From: Nocardioides cavernae
GTDB lineage: Bacteria > Actinomycetota > Actinomycetes > Propionibacteriales > Nocardioidaceae
DNA length: 64,000 nt
Direction of reading: 5' to 3'
Assembly (NCBI RefSeq): GCF_016907475.1
Contig: NZ_JAFBCA010000001.1
Location: forward strand, 868,001-932,000
Both the position numbers and the translations under genes were made by a program. This document shows, piece by piece, positions 33,820-42,776 of the stretch (its first letter is position 1; every line of letters begins with the position of its first letter). The notes under the pieces were generated by a model. It was not told the DNA's origin, searched no databases, and saw only the letters and a program-made list of their open reading frames with translations.

Positions 33820-34478
33820 ATCTGCGGCATCAGGACCTGGTCGACCACGTAGACGGTCGCGTTGGCGGTCTGCACGTTGCCGCACACGACGCTGGCCTCA
33901 CCGATGGTGAAGTCCTCGCCCTCGCCCTCGACGGTGAGCATGTCGCCGGCCAGGGTCTCGTGCTCGCCCGCGAGGTTCTCGGGGGTGAGGCTCTCGCCGA
34001 CCACGTGGTGGGTCAGGACGGTGGTCAGCATCTCCTTGTCCTTCAGGAGGGCGTTGAGGTCCTTCTTCGGGATCGCGGCGAACGCGTCGTCGGTGGGCGC
34101 GAAGACCGTGAGGTTCTCGGCGGAGTTGAGCGTGTCGACGAGGTCTGCCTCGGTGACGGCGGCGACCAGCGTCTTGAGGAGCGGGTTGTTCGACGCGGCG
34201 GTCGCGACCGGGTCGTCGGCCATGCCCTCGACGGATCCCTCACCGGACGTCGGGACGCCGGCGCAGCCGGGACCGAACGGTGCGTCGGCGGCCATCGGCT
34301 CCTCGGACTCCATCGGCGACTCGGACTCCTCCATGGGGGTCTCGGAGCTCGACTCGGACGTGGTGGGCTCGGAAGCGCTGTCGGTGTCGCTCTCGCTGCC
34401 ACAGGCAGCCAGGCCCATGGACGCGGTCAGCGCGAGGGCGGCGAGGCCCATGGAGCGGGTGCGGAGCTTGGTGTTCAT
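33816..34478 (-). CDS. Fasciclin (FAS1) domain lipoprotein, MPT83-like
   Basis: A 220-residue lipoprotein. The signal ends in a lipobox LAAC (Cys near residue 26). A Ser/Glu/Met-rich linker follows, then one FAS1 domain (about 80-220): NPLLKTLVAAVTEADLVDTLNSAENLTVFAPTDDAFAAIP and LTHHVVGESLTPENL. It closely matches MPT70/MPT83, the main SigK targets of mycobacteria. GAAAGG lies seven bases before the ATG, and a SigK-like promoter lies 64 bases upstream. Probably a surface adhesion or redox-sensitive protein. Confidence 0.92.
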   Translation of the reverse strand: MNTKLRTRSMGLAALALTASMGLAACGSESDTDSASEPTTSESSSETPMEESESPMESEEPMAADAPFGPGCAGVPTSGEGSVEGMADDPVATAASNNPLLKTLVAAVTEADLVDTLNSAENLTVFAPTDDAFAAIPKKDLNALLKDKEMLTTVLTHHVVGESLTPENLAGEHETLAGDMLTVEGEGEDFTIGEASVVCGNVQTANATVYVVDQVLMPQM

Positions 34479-34541
34479 GACACTGCCTTTCGGTTGGAAG
34501 CCTTTGATCGGTGGGCCGTGGGGGGCCCGCTGTCGAGAGGT

Positions 34542-34568
34542 GTTCGGGGCCGCGTCGTGGGTGGATGG
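34542..34568 (-). promoter_or_regulatory. SigK-type promoter of the fasciclin gene
   Basis: On the minus strand CCATCC (34563-34568), 15 bases, CCGAAC (34542-34547) followed by ACC. It resembles the mycobacterial SigK consensus as I recall it (CCATCC ... CCGAAT) and matches the promoter at 36255-36281. Confidence 0.65.
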
Positions 34569-34624
34569 GTGATTCCTCGAAAAACTTTGGACAATCCTTG
34601 GACACGCCGACGTGGGCGGCGCCG

Positions 34625-34676
34625 GGCGGTGAGTGAGACAGGTTCCGGAGGCGCGGAACCTGTCTCACTCACCGCC
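34625..34676 (-). terminator. Very strong inverted repeat after the oxidoreductase gene
   Basis: Perfect 23-base arms (34625-34647 and 34654-34676) with a 6-base loop, 30 bases after the oxidoreductase stop codon (34706). No T-run. Longer and more perfect than needed for termination, so it may be a mobile palindrome serving as one. Confidence 0.75.
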
Positions 34677-34705
34677 AGACGACGCCCCGGAGGGGATCAG
34701 GCGGA

Positions 34706-36247
34706 TCAGGCGATGAGGACCGAGATCTCCTGCAGGCCGCTCGATCCCTCGGGGAAGGGCCGCATCCGGACGTCGGTCTGCACGTCGCCGTCCTTGTTGG
34801 TGGCGCGAGAGGCGATGAGGTGCCGGCCAGGCTCGGCGTCCCACTCGAGGTACCACTGGCGCCAGTAGTCGTCGTTGACCTGGGGCCCGAGCTTCGCGGG
34901 CTGCCAGGGGCCACCGTCGACGCGCACCTCGACCTTGTCGATGCCGACGCCCTGGGCCCAGGCGATGCCGCCGACGACCACGGTGCCGGCATCGGTCTCC
35001 GACAGCGGCTTGGGCGTGTCGATGCGGCTCGAGATCTTGATCGGCGCGTCGACGACCCAGTCACGCTCGGTCCAGTACGCCTGCTCGGCGTCGTACGTCG
35101 TCAGCGTCATGCGGGTGATCCACTTGCACGCGCTGACGAAGCCGTAGAGCCCGGGGACGACCATCCGCGCGGGGAAGCCGTGGGTGCGCGGCAGGGGGCC
35201 GCCGTTCATGCCGATCGCGATGATCGCGTCGCGCCCGTCCAGCGCCACGTCGAGCGGCGTGGAGATCGTCATCCCGTCGACGTCGGTGGACAGGATCTGG
35301 TCGGCCTTCGTCGCGTCGATGCCGGCCCGGGCGAGCACGGCGGCGAGCGGTACGCCGAGCCAGCGGGCGCCGCCGACGTAGGGTCCGCCGACCTCGTTGG
35401 AGACGCAGGTGAGGGTGATGTCGCGCTCGACGGTGTCCATCGCGGCGAGGTCGTCGAAGGTCAGCGTGACCTCCTGGTCGACGTCGCCGTCGATGGTGAG
35501 CGTCCACGACTCGACGTCCACAGCGGGGAGCGTGAGCCGGGTGTCGACCCGGTAGAAGTCCCCGGTCGGGGTGCGCAGCGGGGTGATGCCGTCGTACCTC
35601 TCCTCGAGACCGGTGGGGAAGGACGACGCGGGGTCGGTGGCCACCGGCAGGGCGACGTCCGTCCCGCCGAGGCGGTACGACGTCACCCAGCGACCGAGGC
35701 CCCCCATGGCCACTGCAGCCGCAGCGAGTGCGCCGGAGGCCAGCACGACCCCGCGTCGAGTGGGACCGTCGCCCCCCGGCGACGGTTCCGGGTGACCCCG
35801 GTCGTCGACACGGTGCAGCCACCACAACGAGGTGGCTCCGACCGCGGCGGCGACCAGGGCAGGTACGAGGTCCAGCGGCCCGGAACCCGGGCGCAGGACG
35901 GCCAGCACTCCCGCGACGCCGGCGAGGCCCACCAGGACGAGCAGTCCGGGCGTCTCCCAGCGGGCGGTGACGATGCCGGCGACCGCGGCCAGCAGCAGCA
36001 CGACCAGCGTCACCGAGCCGACCAGGACCAGCTTGTCGGCGCTGCCGAACTGGCGGATGGCCCACTCCTTGAGCGGCGTGGGCGTGAGGTCGATGACGGT
36101 CGAGCCGACCGCAAGCACCGGAGACGCCGCGGGGACGGTCAGCGCCGCGACCAGGTGGGCGGCGGCGAGACCGACGACGGTGGCGAGCACGCCGTACGCC
36201 GCGTGGCGCAGGGTGCGCGGCCGGGAGCGCTGGTCGGGGGAGTGCAT
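34706..36247 (-). CDS. Membrane-bound molybdopterin oxidoreductase (sulfite oxidase family)
   Basis: A 513-residue protein: about five membrane helices (residues 15-160), a TRRGVVLAS segment beginning another helix (about 180-205), then an exported molybdopterin domain (about 225-420) with LTCVSNEVGGPYVGGARWLG (Cys near 280, the likely Mo ligand) and HGFPARMVVPGLYGFVSACKW, and a C-terminal dimerisation domain with GIAWAQGVGIDKVEVRVDGG. Electron donor or acceptor unknown; methionine-sulfoxide or sulfite chemistry is typical of the family. The ATG at 36247 lies seven bases after a SigK-type -10, so a leaderless start is likely; a GTG at 36313 would lie upstream of that promoter. Confidence 0.9.
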   Translation of the reverse strand: MHSPDQRSRPRTLRHAAYGVLATVVGLAAAHLVAALTVPAASPVLAVGSTVIDLTPTPLKEWAIRQFGSADKLVLVGSVTLVVLLLAAVAGIVTARWETPGLLVLVGLAGVAGVLAVLRPGSGPLDLVPALVAAAVGATSLWWLHRVDDRGHPEPSPGGDGPTRRGVVLASGALAAAAVAMGGLGRWVTSYRLGGTDVALPVATDPASSFPTGLEERYDGITPLRTPTGDFYRVDTRLTLPAVDVESWTLTIDGDVDQEVTLTFDDLAAMDTVERDITLTCVSNEVGGPYVGGARWLGVPLAAVLARAGIDATKADQILSTDVDGMTISTPLDVALDGRDAIIAIGMNGGPLPRTHGFPARMVVPGLYGFVSACKWITRMTLTTYDAEQAYWTERDWVVDAPIKISSRIDTPKPLSETDAGTVVVGGIAWAQGVGIDKVEVRVDGGPWQPAKLGPQVNDDYWRQWYLEWDAEPGRHLIASRATNKDGDVQTDVRMRPFPEGSSGLQEISVLIA

Positions 36248-36254
36248 GGGCGGT

Positions 36255-36281
36255 GTTCGGTGCGCAACGGCGAACGGATTG
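36255..36281 (-). promoter_or_regulatory. SigK-type promoter of the oxidoreductase gene
   Basis: Minus strand CAATCC (36276-36281), 15 bases, CCGAAC (36255-36260), then ACCGCCC and the ATG. Spacing and the CCGAACACC end are identical to the fasciclin promoter. Confidence 0.6.
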
Positions 36282-36314
36282 GCTGGCGTTTGGCTGTGCG
36301 GGGCCGGGGCCACC

Positions 36315-36320
36315 TAGCCT
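36315..36320 (+). promoter_or_regulatory. -10 box for leaderless acyltransferase gene
   Basis: TAGCCT followed by six bases and the GTG at 36327. Confidence 0.4.
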
Positions 36321-36326
36321 GTGCGG

Positions 36327-38450
36327 GTGCCTGGACCGGACGAAGGCGCTCGACGCGCCGCTGCTCTCCCCGCCCGTGCTGGTGTCCGGACCGACATCCA
36401 GTTCCTGCGAGCCCTCGCCGTCATGGCTGTCGTGCTCAACCATCTCTTCCCGAACAGGCTCACCGGCGGCTACCTGGGCGTCGACATCTTCTTCGTCATC
36501 TCGGGCTTCCTGATCACGGCCCACCTCCTTGGCGAGCTCGAGCGTGAGGGCCGCATCTCGCTCGCCCGCTTCTGGGCCCGGCGGGCCCGCAGGCTTCTGC
36601 CCGCCTCTCTGACCGTGCTCGCTGTGTGCGCGGCGGCCACGGTCGCATGGCTGCCGCAGACTCGCTGGCCCCAGGTAATGTCGGAGGTACTCGCGAGCGC
36701 GCTCTACTTCGAGAACTGGCAGCTTGCCCGCTCCGCGCAGGACTACTTCACCTCGGCGCAGACCGCCTCACCGGTCACGCACTTCTGGTCCCTCTCGGTC
36801 GAGGAGCAGTTCTATCTCGTGTGGCCGTTGCTGGTGCTGGGCACGTGGTGGCTGGCCTTGCGGCGCGGAGGCGCCTCAGGAGCACTCCGCCCACGAGGCC
36901 TCACGCCACGCCGGACGGTCGGCACCGGACTCGCCATCCTCGGCGTGGCGTCCTTGGCCTTCGCCGTCTGGAGCGTCGAGGCGCACCCCGATGCCGCCTA
37001 CTTCATCACGCCTGGTCGCGTCTGGGAGTTTGCCGCCGGCGGCGTGCTCGCCGCCCTCGCGGCCGCACAGGGCGCCGTACGTCCCCGGTGGGTCGCGATC
37101 CCGGGGTGGTTGCTGATGGTCGGCAGCATCTGCCTGTTCGGCGACGACTCGGGCGTGCCCGGACTGTCGACGCTGCTGCCGGTGGCTGGGTGCGCGCTCG
37201 TGATCTGGGCCGGGACGGGCTCGGCGGGTCGTCCCGCCCCCCGAGCATTGCGCGGGCCGGTATGGCTGGGTGACATCTCCTACTCGGTGTACCTATGGCA
37301 CTGGCCGCTCATCGTGTTCGCTCCCATCGCGCTCCAGCGGCCGATGACACCCGGGCTCGGCCTGGCCATCCTGCTCGTCACGCTGCTGACCGCCCAGCTG
37401 AGCACCAGGTTCGTCGAGGACCCGCTCCGCCGTGCCCGGTGGCTCACGGCACGACCGGCGGCGATGACCCTCTCAGGTGCCGCGATCTCGATGGCGGCAG
37501 TCGCCGGCGTTGCAATCTACATTCCCACGACCGTCGAGGATGACCTCCAGGCGGTCCAGGCCGAGATGGAGGAGCTCGTCGCCGACGGGGGACCATGCGT
37601 CGGCGCCGCCGCGACCGCGTCGGGCTGTCCTGACTCCCACGAGCTCGCCGTCGCTGGGTCGTCCCTGCTGACGATCGTCAACTCGCCCTACACCCCGACG
37701 TGGGGCACTACCTGCCAGGTTGAGCCGGAGGACCCGGACCCCAGCCCGTGCGAGTTCGGCGTGCCGAAGCAAGAGGCCGTCCAGCGGCTCGCGCTCGTTG
37801 GCGACTCACACGCGGGTCAATGGGCCTCGACGCTCGACACGATCGCTCGAGAGCGCGGTTGGAATGTCGAGATGCAGGTGAAGTCATCCTGCTTGCCCAC
37901 GACGGGCGACGTGCACGCCTCGTGGGGCACCGAGCCGATGATCGCGAGCTGTCGGGCGTGGAGCCATCAGGTCAGGACGGCACTCGCCGACGACCCGGAC
38001 ATCGACGTGATCGTGATGTCGGGCATCGCTCGCGACTATGCGAGCGCGGATCCCGACGGGGTCGTGGAGCAGCTTCGTGAGCTGTGGGCCGGCTGGGTCG
38101 AGGCTGGCAAGCAGGTTGTGGTGATGGCCGATCCGCCCTACCTGGGCCGCGGTCCGGTGCCGGAGTGCCTCGCCGAGGCCTCGACGAGGCCCGACCCGTG
38201 CGCCGCGCTCGCCGCCGTGGTGCGGACCCCGGACCCGCTCGTGGTTGCAGCCGCCGGCCAGGACGGGGTCACCGTCGTGGACCTCACAGACGTGGTGTGC
38301 GACCACCGTCGGTGCCACGCCGTCGTCGGTGGCATGCCGGTGTACGGCGACCAGAACCATCTGCTGCAGTACTTCGCGCGCACCATGGCCCCACTGGTCG
38401 CCAAACGGCTTGCCACGGTCCCCGGGCTAGATCAGCCTCAGGGCAGGTAG
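36327..38450 (+). CDS. Membrane acyltransferase 3 with SGNH domain (OafA-like)
   Basis: A 707-residue O-acyltransferase. The front half is an acyltransferase-3 membrane domain: TDIQFLRALAVMAVVLNHLFPNRLTGGYLGVDIFFVISGFLIT, ARFWARRARRLLPA, and HFWSLSVEEQFYLVWPLL. The back half (about 430-707) is an extracytoplasmic SGNH domain with GDSHAGQW near residue 492 and a catalytic-type DQNHL near the end. This architecture moves acyl (often acetyl) groups onto surface sugars. GTG at 36327 fits a leaderless start; a GTG six bases earlier is possible. Overlaps the convergent glycosyltransferase by 13 bases. Confidence 0.92.
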   Translation: MPGPDEGARRAAALPARAGVRTDIQFLRALAVMAVVLNHLFPNRLTGGYLGVDIFFVISGFLITAHLLGELEREGRISLARFWARRARRLLPASLTVLAVCAAATVAWLPQTRWPQVMSEVLASALYFENWQLARSAQDYFTSAQTASPVTHFWSLSVEEQFYLVWPLLVLGTWWLALRRGGASGALRPRGLTPRRTVGTGLAILGVASLAFAVWSVEAHPDAAYFITPGRVWEFAAGGVLAALAAAQGAVRPRWVAIPGWLLMVGSICLFGDDSGVPGLSTLLPVAGCALVIWAGTGSAGRPAPRALRGPVWLGDISYSVYLWHWPLIVFAPIALQRPMTPGLGLAILLVTLLTAQLSTRFVEDPLRRARWLTARPAAMTLSGAAISMAAVAGVAIYIPTTVEDDLQAVQAEMEELVADGGPCVGAAATASGCPDSHELAVAGSSLLTIVNSPYTPTWGTTCQVEPEDPDPSPCEFGVPKQEAVQRLALVGDSHAGQWASTLDTIARERGWNVEMQVKSSCLPTTGDVHASWGTEPMIASCRAWSHQVRTALADDPDIDVIVMSGIARDYASADPDGVVEQLRELWAGWVEAGKQVVVMADPPYLGRGPVPECLAEASTRPDPCAALAAVVRTPDPLVVAAAGQDGVTVVDLTDVVCDHRRCHAVVGGMPVYGDQNHLLQYFARTMAPLVAKRLATVPGLDQPQGR

Positions 38451-41101
38451 CCCGGAATCTCCTGTAGACGGCGGTGGTATGCGTCCCAGGAAAAGTCGTC
38501 GGCAAGCAGGAGGTAGCCGGCGTCCGCTCGCCGGTCCGCCTCCTCCCGGTCCGCCCTCAGGCGTTCGAGGACATCGATGTAGGCGTCCGCGTCGTCGAAG
38601 CGCCCGACCGGCCAGCCGGTGTTCTCGCTGACGAGCTCGCCGATCCCCCCGACCAGCGGCGCCACCACGGGGACGCGGCGGGCCACAATGTCGAGGAGGG
38701 TGAGCGGGATCCCCTCGTTCTCGGACGTCAGAAGGAACGCGTCGATGTCGTCAAGCGGCAGGTCGTCGAGCGAGGAATAGGTGCCATGAAAAGTGGCCCC
38801 GGCCTGCTCGAGCCGTGCGATCGCCTCGGCATTGTCAGCGGCCGACGCGATGACCGGCGCGCCGTACACGTGCCAGTCCACGGGCAGTCCGCGGCCGGCG
38901 GCAGCCTCCGCGACATCTGCGAGCACGTCGAGGCGCTTCTGCCGGTCGAAACGCGCCGCCCACAGCACCTGGAGCGGGGCGTCGGGCTGCCGGGCCGTCC
39001 AGGCTCGCCGCGGAGGCAGTTCGACGGGCTGGTGGTGGACCGCGAAGCGTGATCGCGGCATCCCGAAGATTGTGTGGAACTGGTCGACGATCGCGTGGTT
39101 GTCGACGATCACCCGGTCGACCACGTCGAGGTAGTCGGCCGGCCGTCGCGCCAACTGGCTGTAGATCTCGCCGTCCGCACCGTAGTCGATCGCGAAGGTG
39201 GACAGGAAGATGCGGCTGTGAGCGGAGACCGACCGCTTGTAGTGCTGGACCGCGTCGTAGGCCTCGGGGGAGTTGAAGATGTGCACGACCCGGGGGCGGA
39301 ACTGGCCGACCAGCATCGCCGCCATGCGCTGCCGCTCCGGCAGGTCCATCTCCGAGTAGCCCGCCATGGAGTGGAGGTCGACCAGGGTGACGTCGTCGCC
39401 GAGCAGCTCCGGGTGCGTCGACCGGCCGTGAGTGGTGATGACGGCTACCGTCAGGTCCGGGCGCGCACGCGTCATCGCAGTCGCGTAGCGCGCCAGCAGG
39501 AGGTCTCCGCCCCCCATCCTCACCCACGGGGCGAAGAAGATGACGTCGGGTCGCGCGCCGTCGAGCGCGGCGATCGCCTGCCACCAGACAGCGCTGCCAG
39601 CGGTGAGCGATCCGTCGTAGGGGGGGCCGACGTAGTGGTAGTTCTCGAGGACGCTCGCCGTCGGCACCGGCACCCACGGCTCGTAGCCGTGCATCTCTCG
39701 CCACTCGGCCTCGACCTCGTCGGAAACGGTCACGGCCTCGGCCCACCTGCGCTCGGTCACGGTGAACCGGGTGATTCTCTTCTCGTCGCGTCCCCACTCG
39801 AGGTAGTGCTGCACGAGTTGGTTGTCGTTGTGCTGCGCCAGGTCCGGGTAGCGATCGCGGTAGTCGTCCAGGACCAGCGTCGCCAGGTCCTTCAACTCGC
39901 CCTTCCTCAGGACCGCCCGACGCCCCTCCGCGTGCCCGGTTGTCAGGTAGTGGATGCGGGCTTGCTCGGCCGAGAGGCCGACGACGTCGTGGTGCAGCGC
40001 TCGGTAGTGGTGCACCCGGAAGCGGTCCGGGCGCAGCCAGTCGAGCTCCTCCCGGCTGAGCCACCCACGACGCCCTGCTTCCCGGCCCACGGTGCGGAAG
40101 TGCTCGACGGCCTCGTCGTCGGAGAGGCCGGGGGCGTTGTATAGGTATCGGTAGTGGGCAGGGTCGACGAAGCCGGGCCGCAGACGCGCCAGGCGCTCCT
40201 GGGTCGGCGTCAGCGGAGCAGGCGGCACCTCGGCGTCCAAGAGGCGTCGCCGCGCCTGCTTGCCGCTCGTCTCGCGCACTAGGCGCTTCAGGAGTCGCGA
40301 GCGGCGGGGCGCCTCGTCCCGGCCGTGGCTGCGAGCCTCGTCCAAGGTCGCCGCCGCGATCTCGGGGTCGGTCAGGAACGGGGTCTGGTGGATCAGGCTG
40401 CCGCCCGCGCGGTGTGCACTCATGAGCGATCCGACGGTCTTGGCGCGGTAGAAGAGCACCGTGCCCTTGGCGACGAGGTGGGGCGTCCCGGCGGCGACCA
40501 CCTCGGTGTTCCAATGCCAGTCCTCCGGCCCAAACCCGCTGTCGCGTCCTGTTGCGTCGTACGGGTGCCGCTCGAAGACCTCGCGCGAGGCGAGGCAGCA
40601 GGCATCCCAGTAGTTCTGGTCGTAGAAGTTCTCCGCACGGAATCGCGGGTCGCGCGTGGACCACTGGGGCCACACGACGGCGCGGCCCTCGAAGATCACG
40701 AGTGACTCGGGATGGACCACGCACGGCTCTCCATGGTCGGACGCGGTGCGGTGCGCCTCGAGGAGCCAAGTCAGCGACGGCAGGTTGTCGGCGTCCAGCA
40801 CCGCGATGTAGGGAGCGCTGGCCTCGCGCACTCCATGGTTGCGCGCCAGCCCGAGGTCGGCGACGGACACCTCGATCACCCGGGCGTCGGCCACCTCTTG
40901 GAGGTACCCGTTCGGTCCGGCCGCCTCGCCGATCACCGTACGGGTGACGTCGTCCGCGTTGTCGAGGACGGCGAGGACCTCGATCGCCAACCCGGCCTTG
41001 TGGGCGTGAGAGACCGAGCGGTGGAGCGTGCGAAGCGTGTGGTGCGCGAGGATGCCCTCTCGATGCCCGTTGAGGATGACGGTCAGGTCGGGCATGGTCA
41101 T
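38438..41101 (-). CDS. Bifunctional glycosyltransferase (GT2 + repeats + GT4)
   Basis: An 887-residue protein. Residues 1-250 are a GT2 GT-A domain with DAD at 103-105 and DSGFGPEDWHWNTE near 187-200. Three copies of a short repeat follow at about 316-346, 365-395 and 413-442, each with a Tyr-rich start and an HY/HF...G...E.R end, a motif often found between domains of rhamnan or wall glycan transferases. Residues about 540-887 are a GT4 GT-B domain with VLWAARFDRQKRLDVL and SENEGIPLTLLDIVARRVPVV. It probably adds two sugars in succession to a surface glycan. ATG overlaps the methyltransferase stop. Confidence 0.9.
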   Translation of the reverse strand: MTMPDLTVILNGHREGILAHHTLRTLHRSVSHAHKAGLAIEVLAVLDNADDVTRTVIGEAAGPNGYLQEVADARVIEVSVADLGLARNHGVREASAPYIAVLDADNLPSLTWLLEAHRTASDHGEPCVVHPESLVIFEGRAVVWPQWSTRDPRFRAENFYDQNYWDACCLASREVFERHPYDATGRDSGFGPEDWHWNTEVVAAGTPHLVAKGTVLFYRAKTVGSLMSAHRAGGSLIHQTPFLTDPEIAAATLDEARSHGRDEAPRRSRLLKRLVRETSGKQARRRLLDAEVPPAPLTPTQERLARLRPGFVDPAHYRYLYNAPGLSDDEAVEHFRTVGREAGRRGWLSREELDWLRPDRFRVHHYRALHHDVVGLSAEQARIHYLTTGHAEGRRAVLRKGELKDLATLVLDDYRDRYPDLAQHNDNQLVQHYLEWGRDEKRITRFTVTERRWAEAVTVSDEVEAEWREMHGYEPWVPVPTASVLENYHYVGPPYDGSLTAGSAVWWQAIAALDGARPDVIFFAPWVRMGGGDLLLARYATAMTRARPDLTVAVITTHGRSTHPELLGDDVTLVDLHSMAGYSEMDLPERQRMAAMLVGQFRPRVVHIFNSPEAYDAVQHYKRSVSAHSRIFLSTFAIDYGADGEIYSQLARRPADYLDVVDRVIVDNHAIVDQFHTIFGMPRSRFAVHHQPVELPPRRAWTARQPDAPLQVLWAARFDRQKRLDVLADVAEAAAGRGLPVDWHVYGAPVIASAADNAEAIARLEQAGATFHGTYSSLDDLPLDDIDAFLLTSENEGIPLTLLDIVARRVPVVAPLVGGIGELVSENTGWPVGRFDDADAYIDVLERLRADREEADRRADAGYLLLADDFSWDAYHRRLQEIPGYLP

Positions 41102-41811
41102 CCGGCGGTCTCCTGGGGGTTGCGAGCGGTCGCGGAGAAGCTGATCGGCATCAACCACTGGGTGTCCAGCCACCCGATGGACTCGACCATGGTCGCGGCC
41201 TGCGCCAGCAAATCGCCGGCCGCCACGCGCCGCTCGTCGAGGCCGTCCGTCTCGGCGGATCCCAGGAGCCACCGCGCCTCGCGGAGCAGCGCACCGATGG
41301 TGCTGGGGGAGTCGTTCATGGGGTGGATGTCGATCTCGGCGAAGCCGGCCTTCGCGAGCACGTGGCGCAGGCCGTAAGCGGTGTAGCGGTAGTAGTCGTG
41401 CGGCAGCTCGTGGAGGTACCACGTCAGCGGCGCGGTCACGATCAGCCGACCGCCCGGCCTGAGGACGCGGCGCAGCTCCACCAGCACCTCGACCGGCTCG
41501 GCCACGTGCTCGAGCACCTGGGTGCAGACCACGGCGTCGACGCTGTCGTCGTCGAGGGGCATGTCGTGCGCCGGGGCGACGTAGTCGACCCCGTGGCTCG
41601 GCGTGTAGAAGGACCCGGCCCAGTCCGTCGTGCGGTAGTCGAAGGCGCTGAAGAGCTCGCGGTAGGGCGCCTCGCCGGCGCCCACGTCAAGGACCAAGGA
41701 CCCGGGGGCCAGGCCTTCGACGGCTGCTCGGAGGAACGGCACGTGCGGCTCGCGCGCCGCAGGTGCCTGGGCGACGAAAGCGGCGAGCTCGGGCGAGAGC
41801 TGATCACTCAT
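41098..41811 (-). CDS. SAM-dependent methyltransferase of the glycan cluster
   Basis: A 237-residue class I methyltransferase: motif I VLDVGAGEAPYRELF, post-I DYRTTDW, and VVCTQVLEHVAEPVEVLVELRRVLRPGGRLIVTAPL. It sits between a glycosyltransferase and an epimerase with 4- and 8-base overlaps, so a sugar or lipid-carrier O-methylation is likely. The acceptor cannot be seen. Confidence 0.87.
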   Translation of the reverse strand: MSDQLSPELAAFVAQAPAAREPHVPFLRAAVEGLAPGSLVLDVGAGEAPYRELFSAFDYRTTDWAGSFYTPSHGVDYVAPAHDMPLDDDSVDAVVCTQVLEHVAEPVEVLVELRRVLRPGGRLIVTAPLTWYLHELPHDYYRYTAYGLRHVLAKAGFAEIDIHPMNDSPSTIGALLREARWLLGSAETDGLDERRVAAGDLLAQAATMVESIGWLDTQWLMPISFSATARNPQETAG

Positions 41812-42772
41812 GGGACTCCCCCGGAGGCTGGGCCAACCAGTCCACCGTGGGGCGCGGACGGAAGTCCAGCACCTCGTGGAGCCTCGACACGTCGAGCTCC
41901 GCGACAGGGCTGTCGGAGGGGCGTGCCGGCCGCTCGTCGAGCACAGGCTCGACGCCGTGCGCGTGGCTCAGGGCGGCGATGATCTCGCTGATCGAGGTCG
42001 CGGCCCCGCTACCTACGTTCAGCACCCTGACACCGTCGGGCTGCTCGGCCAGGCGTACGACGACCTCGGACAGGTCGTCCACGTGAATGTAGTCGCGTCG
42101 CGCGCTGCCGTCGCCGAACACGGTGATCGGCTGGGCGGCCAGTAGACGGGCGCGCGCGATGCCAATCAGGCCCTGGCTCCCGGCCGTGGGCTCGCCAGGC
42201 CCGAAGACGTTGGCGCAGCGGAGCAGGTCGGCGGAGAAGCCGATCTGACGTGCGTACATGGCGACGTAGCGCTCGGCGGCGATCTTCATGATCCCGTAGG
42301 AGCTGATCGGCCAGAGCGGGGCGTCCTCCCGCGTCGGGACCGGTGCGTCGGGGCCGTAGACCGTGCCTCCGGAGGACAGGAAGCTGACGCCCGTGACGTC
42401 GCGCGAGCGCGCCGCGCTCAGCACCGAGATGAGCGGCTCGAGGTTGCGGACGGCATCGCCGATCGGGTCGAGGTTGGAGTCGGCGGGCTTGGCGGTGCCG
42501 GCCGCGTAGACGACGTGGTCGGCCCCGTCGAGGACCCGCTCGATAGCGGTGACGTCCTGGGCCGAACCCACGACCACCTCGATCGGATCGCCTGGCACGT
42601 CTTCGAGGTTGAGCGCCCGCACACGCCATCCACGTGCCAGCGCCGCCCGACCGATCCGGCGGCCGATGAAGCCGTATCCGACGATCGCCATCGTCCGACC
42701 ACCGTCGGGCGCCTGCCCGGCCTGGCTCATCGCGTCCGGGCCGTCGGCGGGCCGCTCTGCTGGAGTCCCCAT
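41804..42772 (-). CDS. NAD-dependent epimerase/dehydratase
   Basis: A 322-residue extended short-chain dehydrogenase. The NAD motif is AIVGYGFIGRRIG after a 30-residue lead; SSGGTVYGP precedes the catalytic SSYGIMKIAAERY (Tyr and Lys); FGDGSARRDYIHVDDLSEVV is the sugar-nucleotide epimerase signature. Probably makes a UDP- or dTDP-activated sugar for the adjacent glycosyltransferases. A later ATG at 42730 would remove part of the lead. Confidence 0.88.
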   Translation of the reverse strand: MGTPAERPADGPDAMSQAGQAPDGGRTMAIVGYGFIGRRIGRAALARGWRVRALNLEDVPGDPIEVVVGSAQDVTAIERVLDGADHVVYAAGTAKPADSNLDPIGDAVRNLEPLISVLSAARSRDVTGVSFLSSGGTVYGPDAPVPTREDAPLWPISSYGIMKIAAERYVAMYARQIGFSADLLRCANVFGPGEPTAGSQGLIGIARARLLAAQPITVFGDGSARRDYIHVDDLSEVVVRLAEQPDGVRVLNVGSGAATSISEIIAALSHAHGVEPVLDERPARPSDSPVAELDVSRLHEVLDFRPRPTVDWLAQPPGESHE

Positions 42773-42776
42773 CGCG

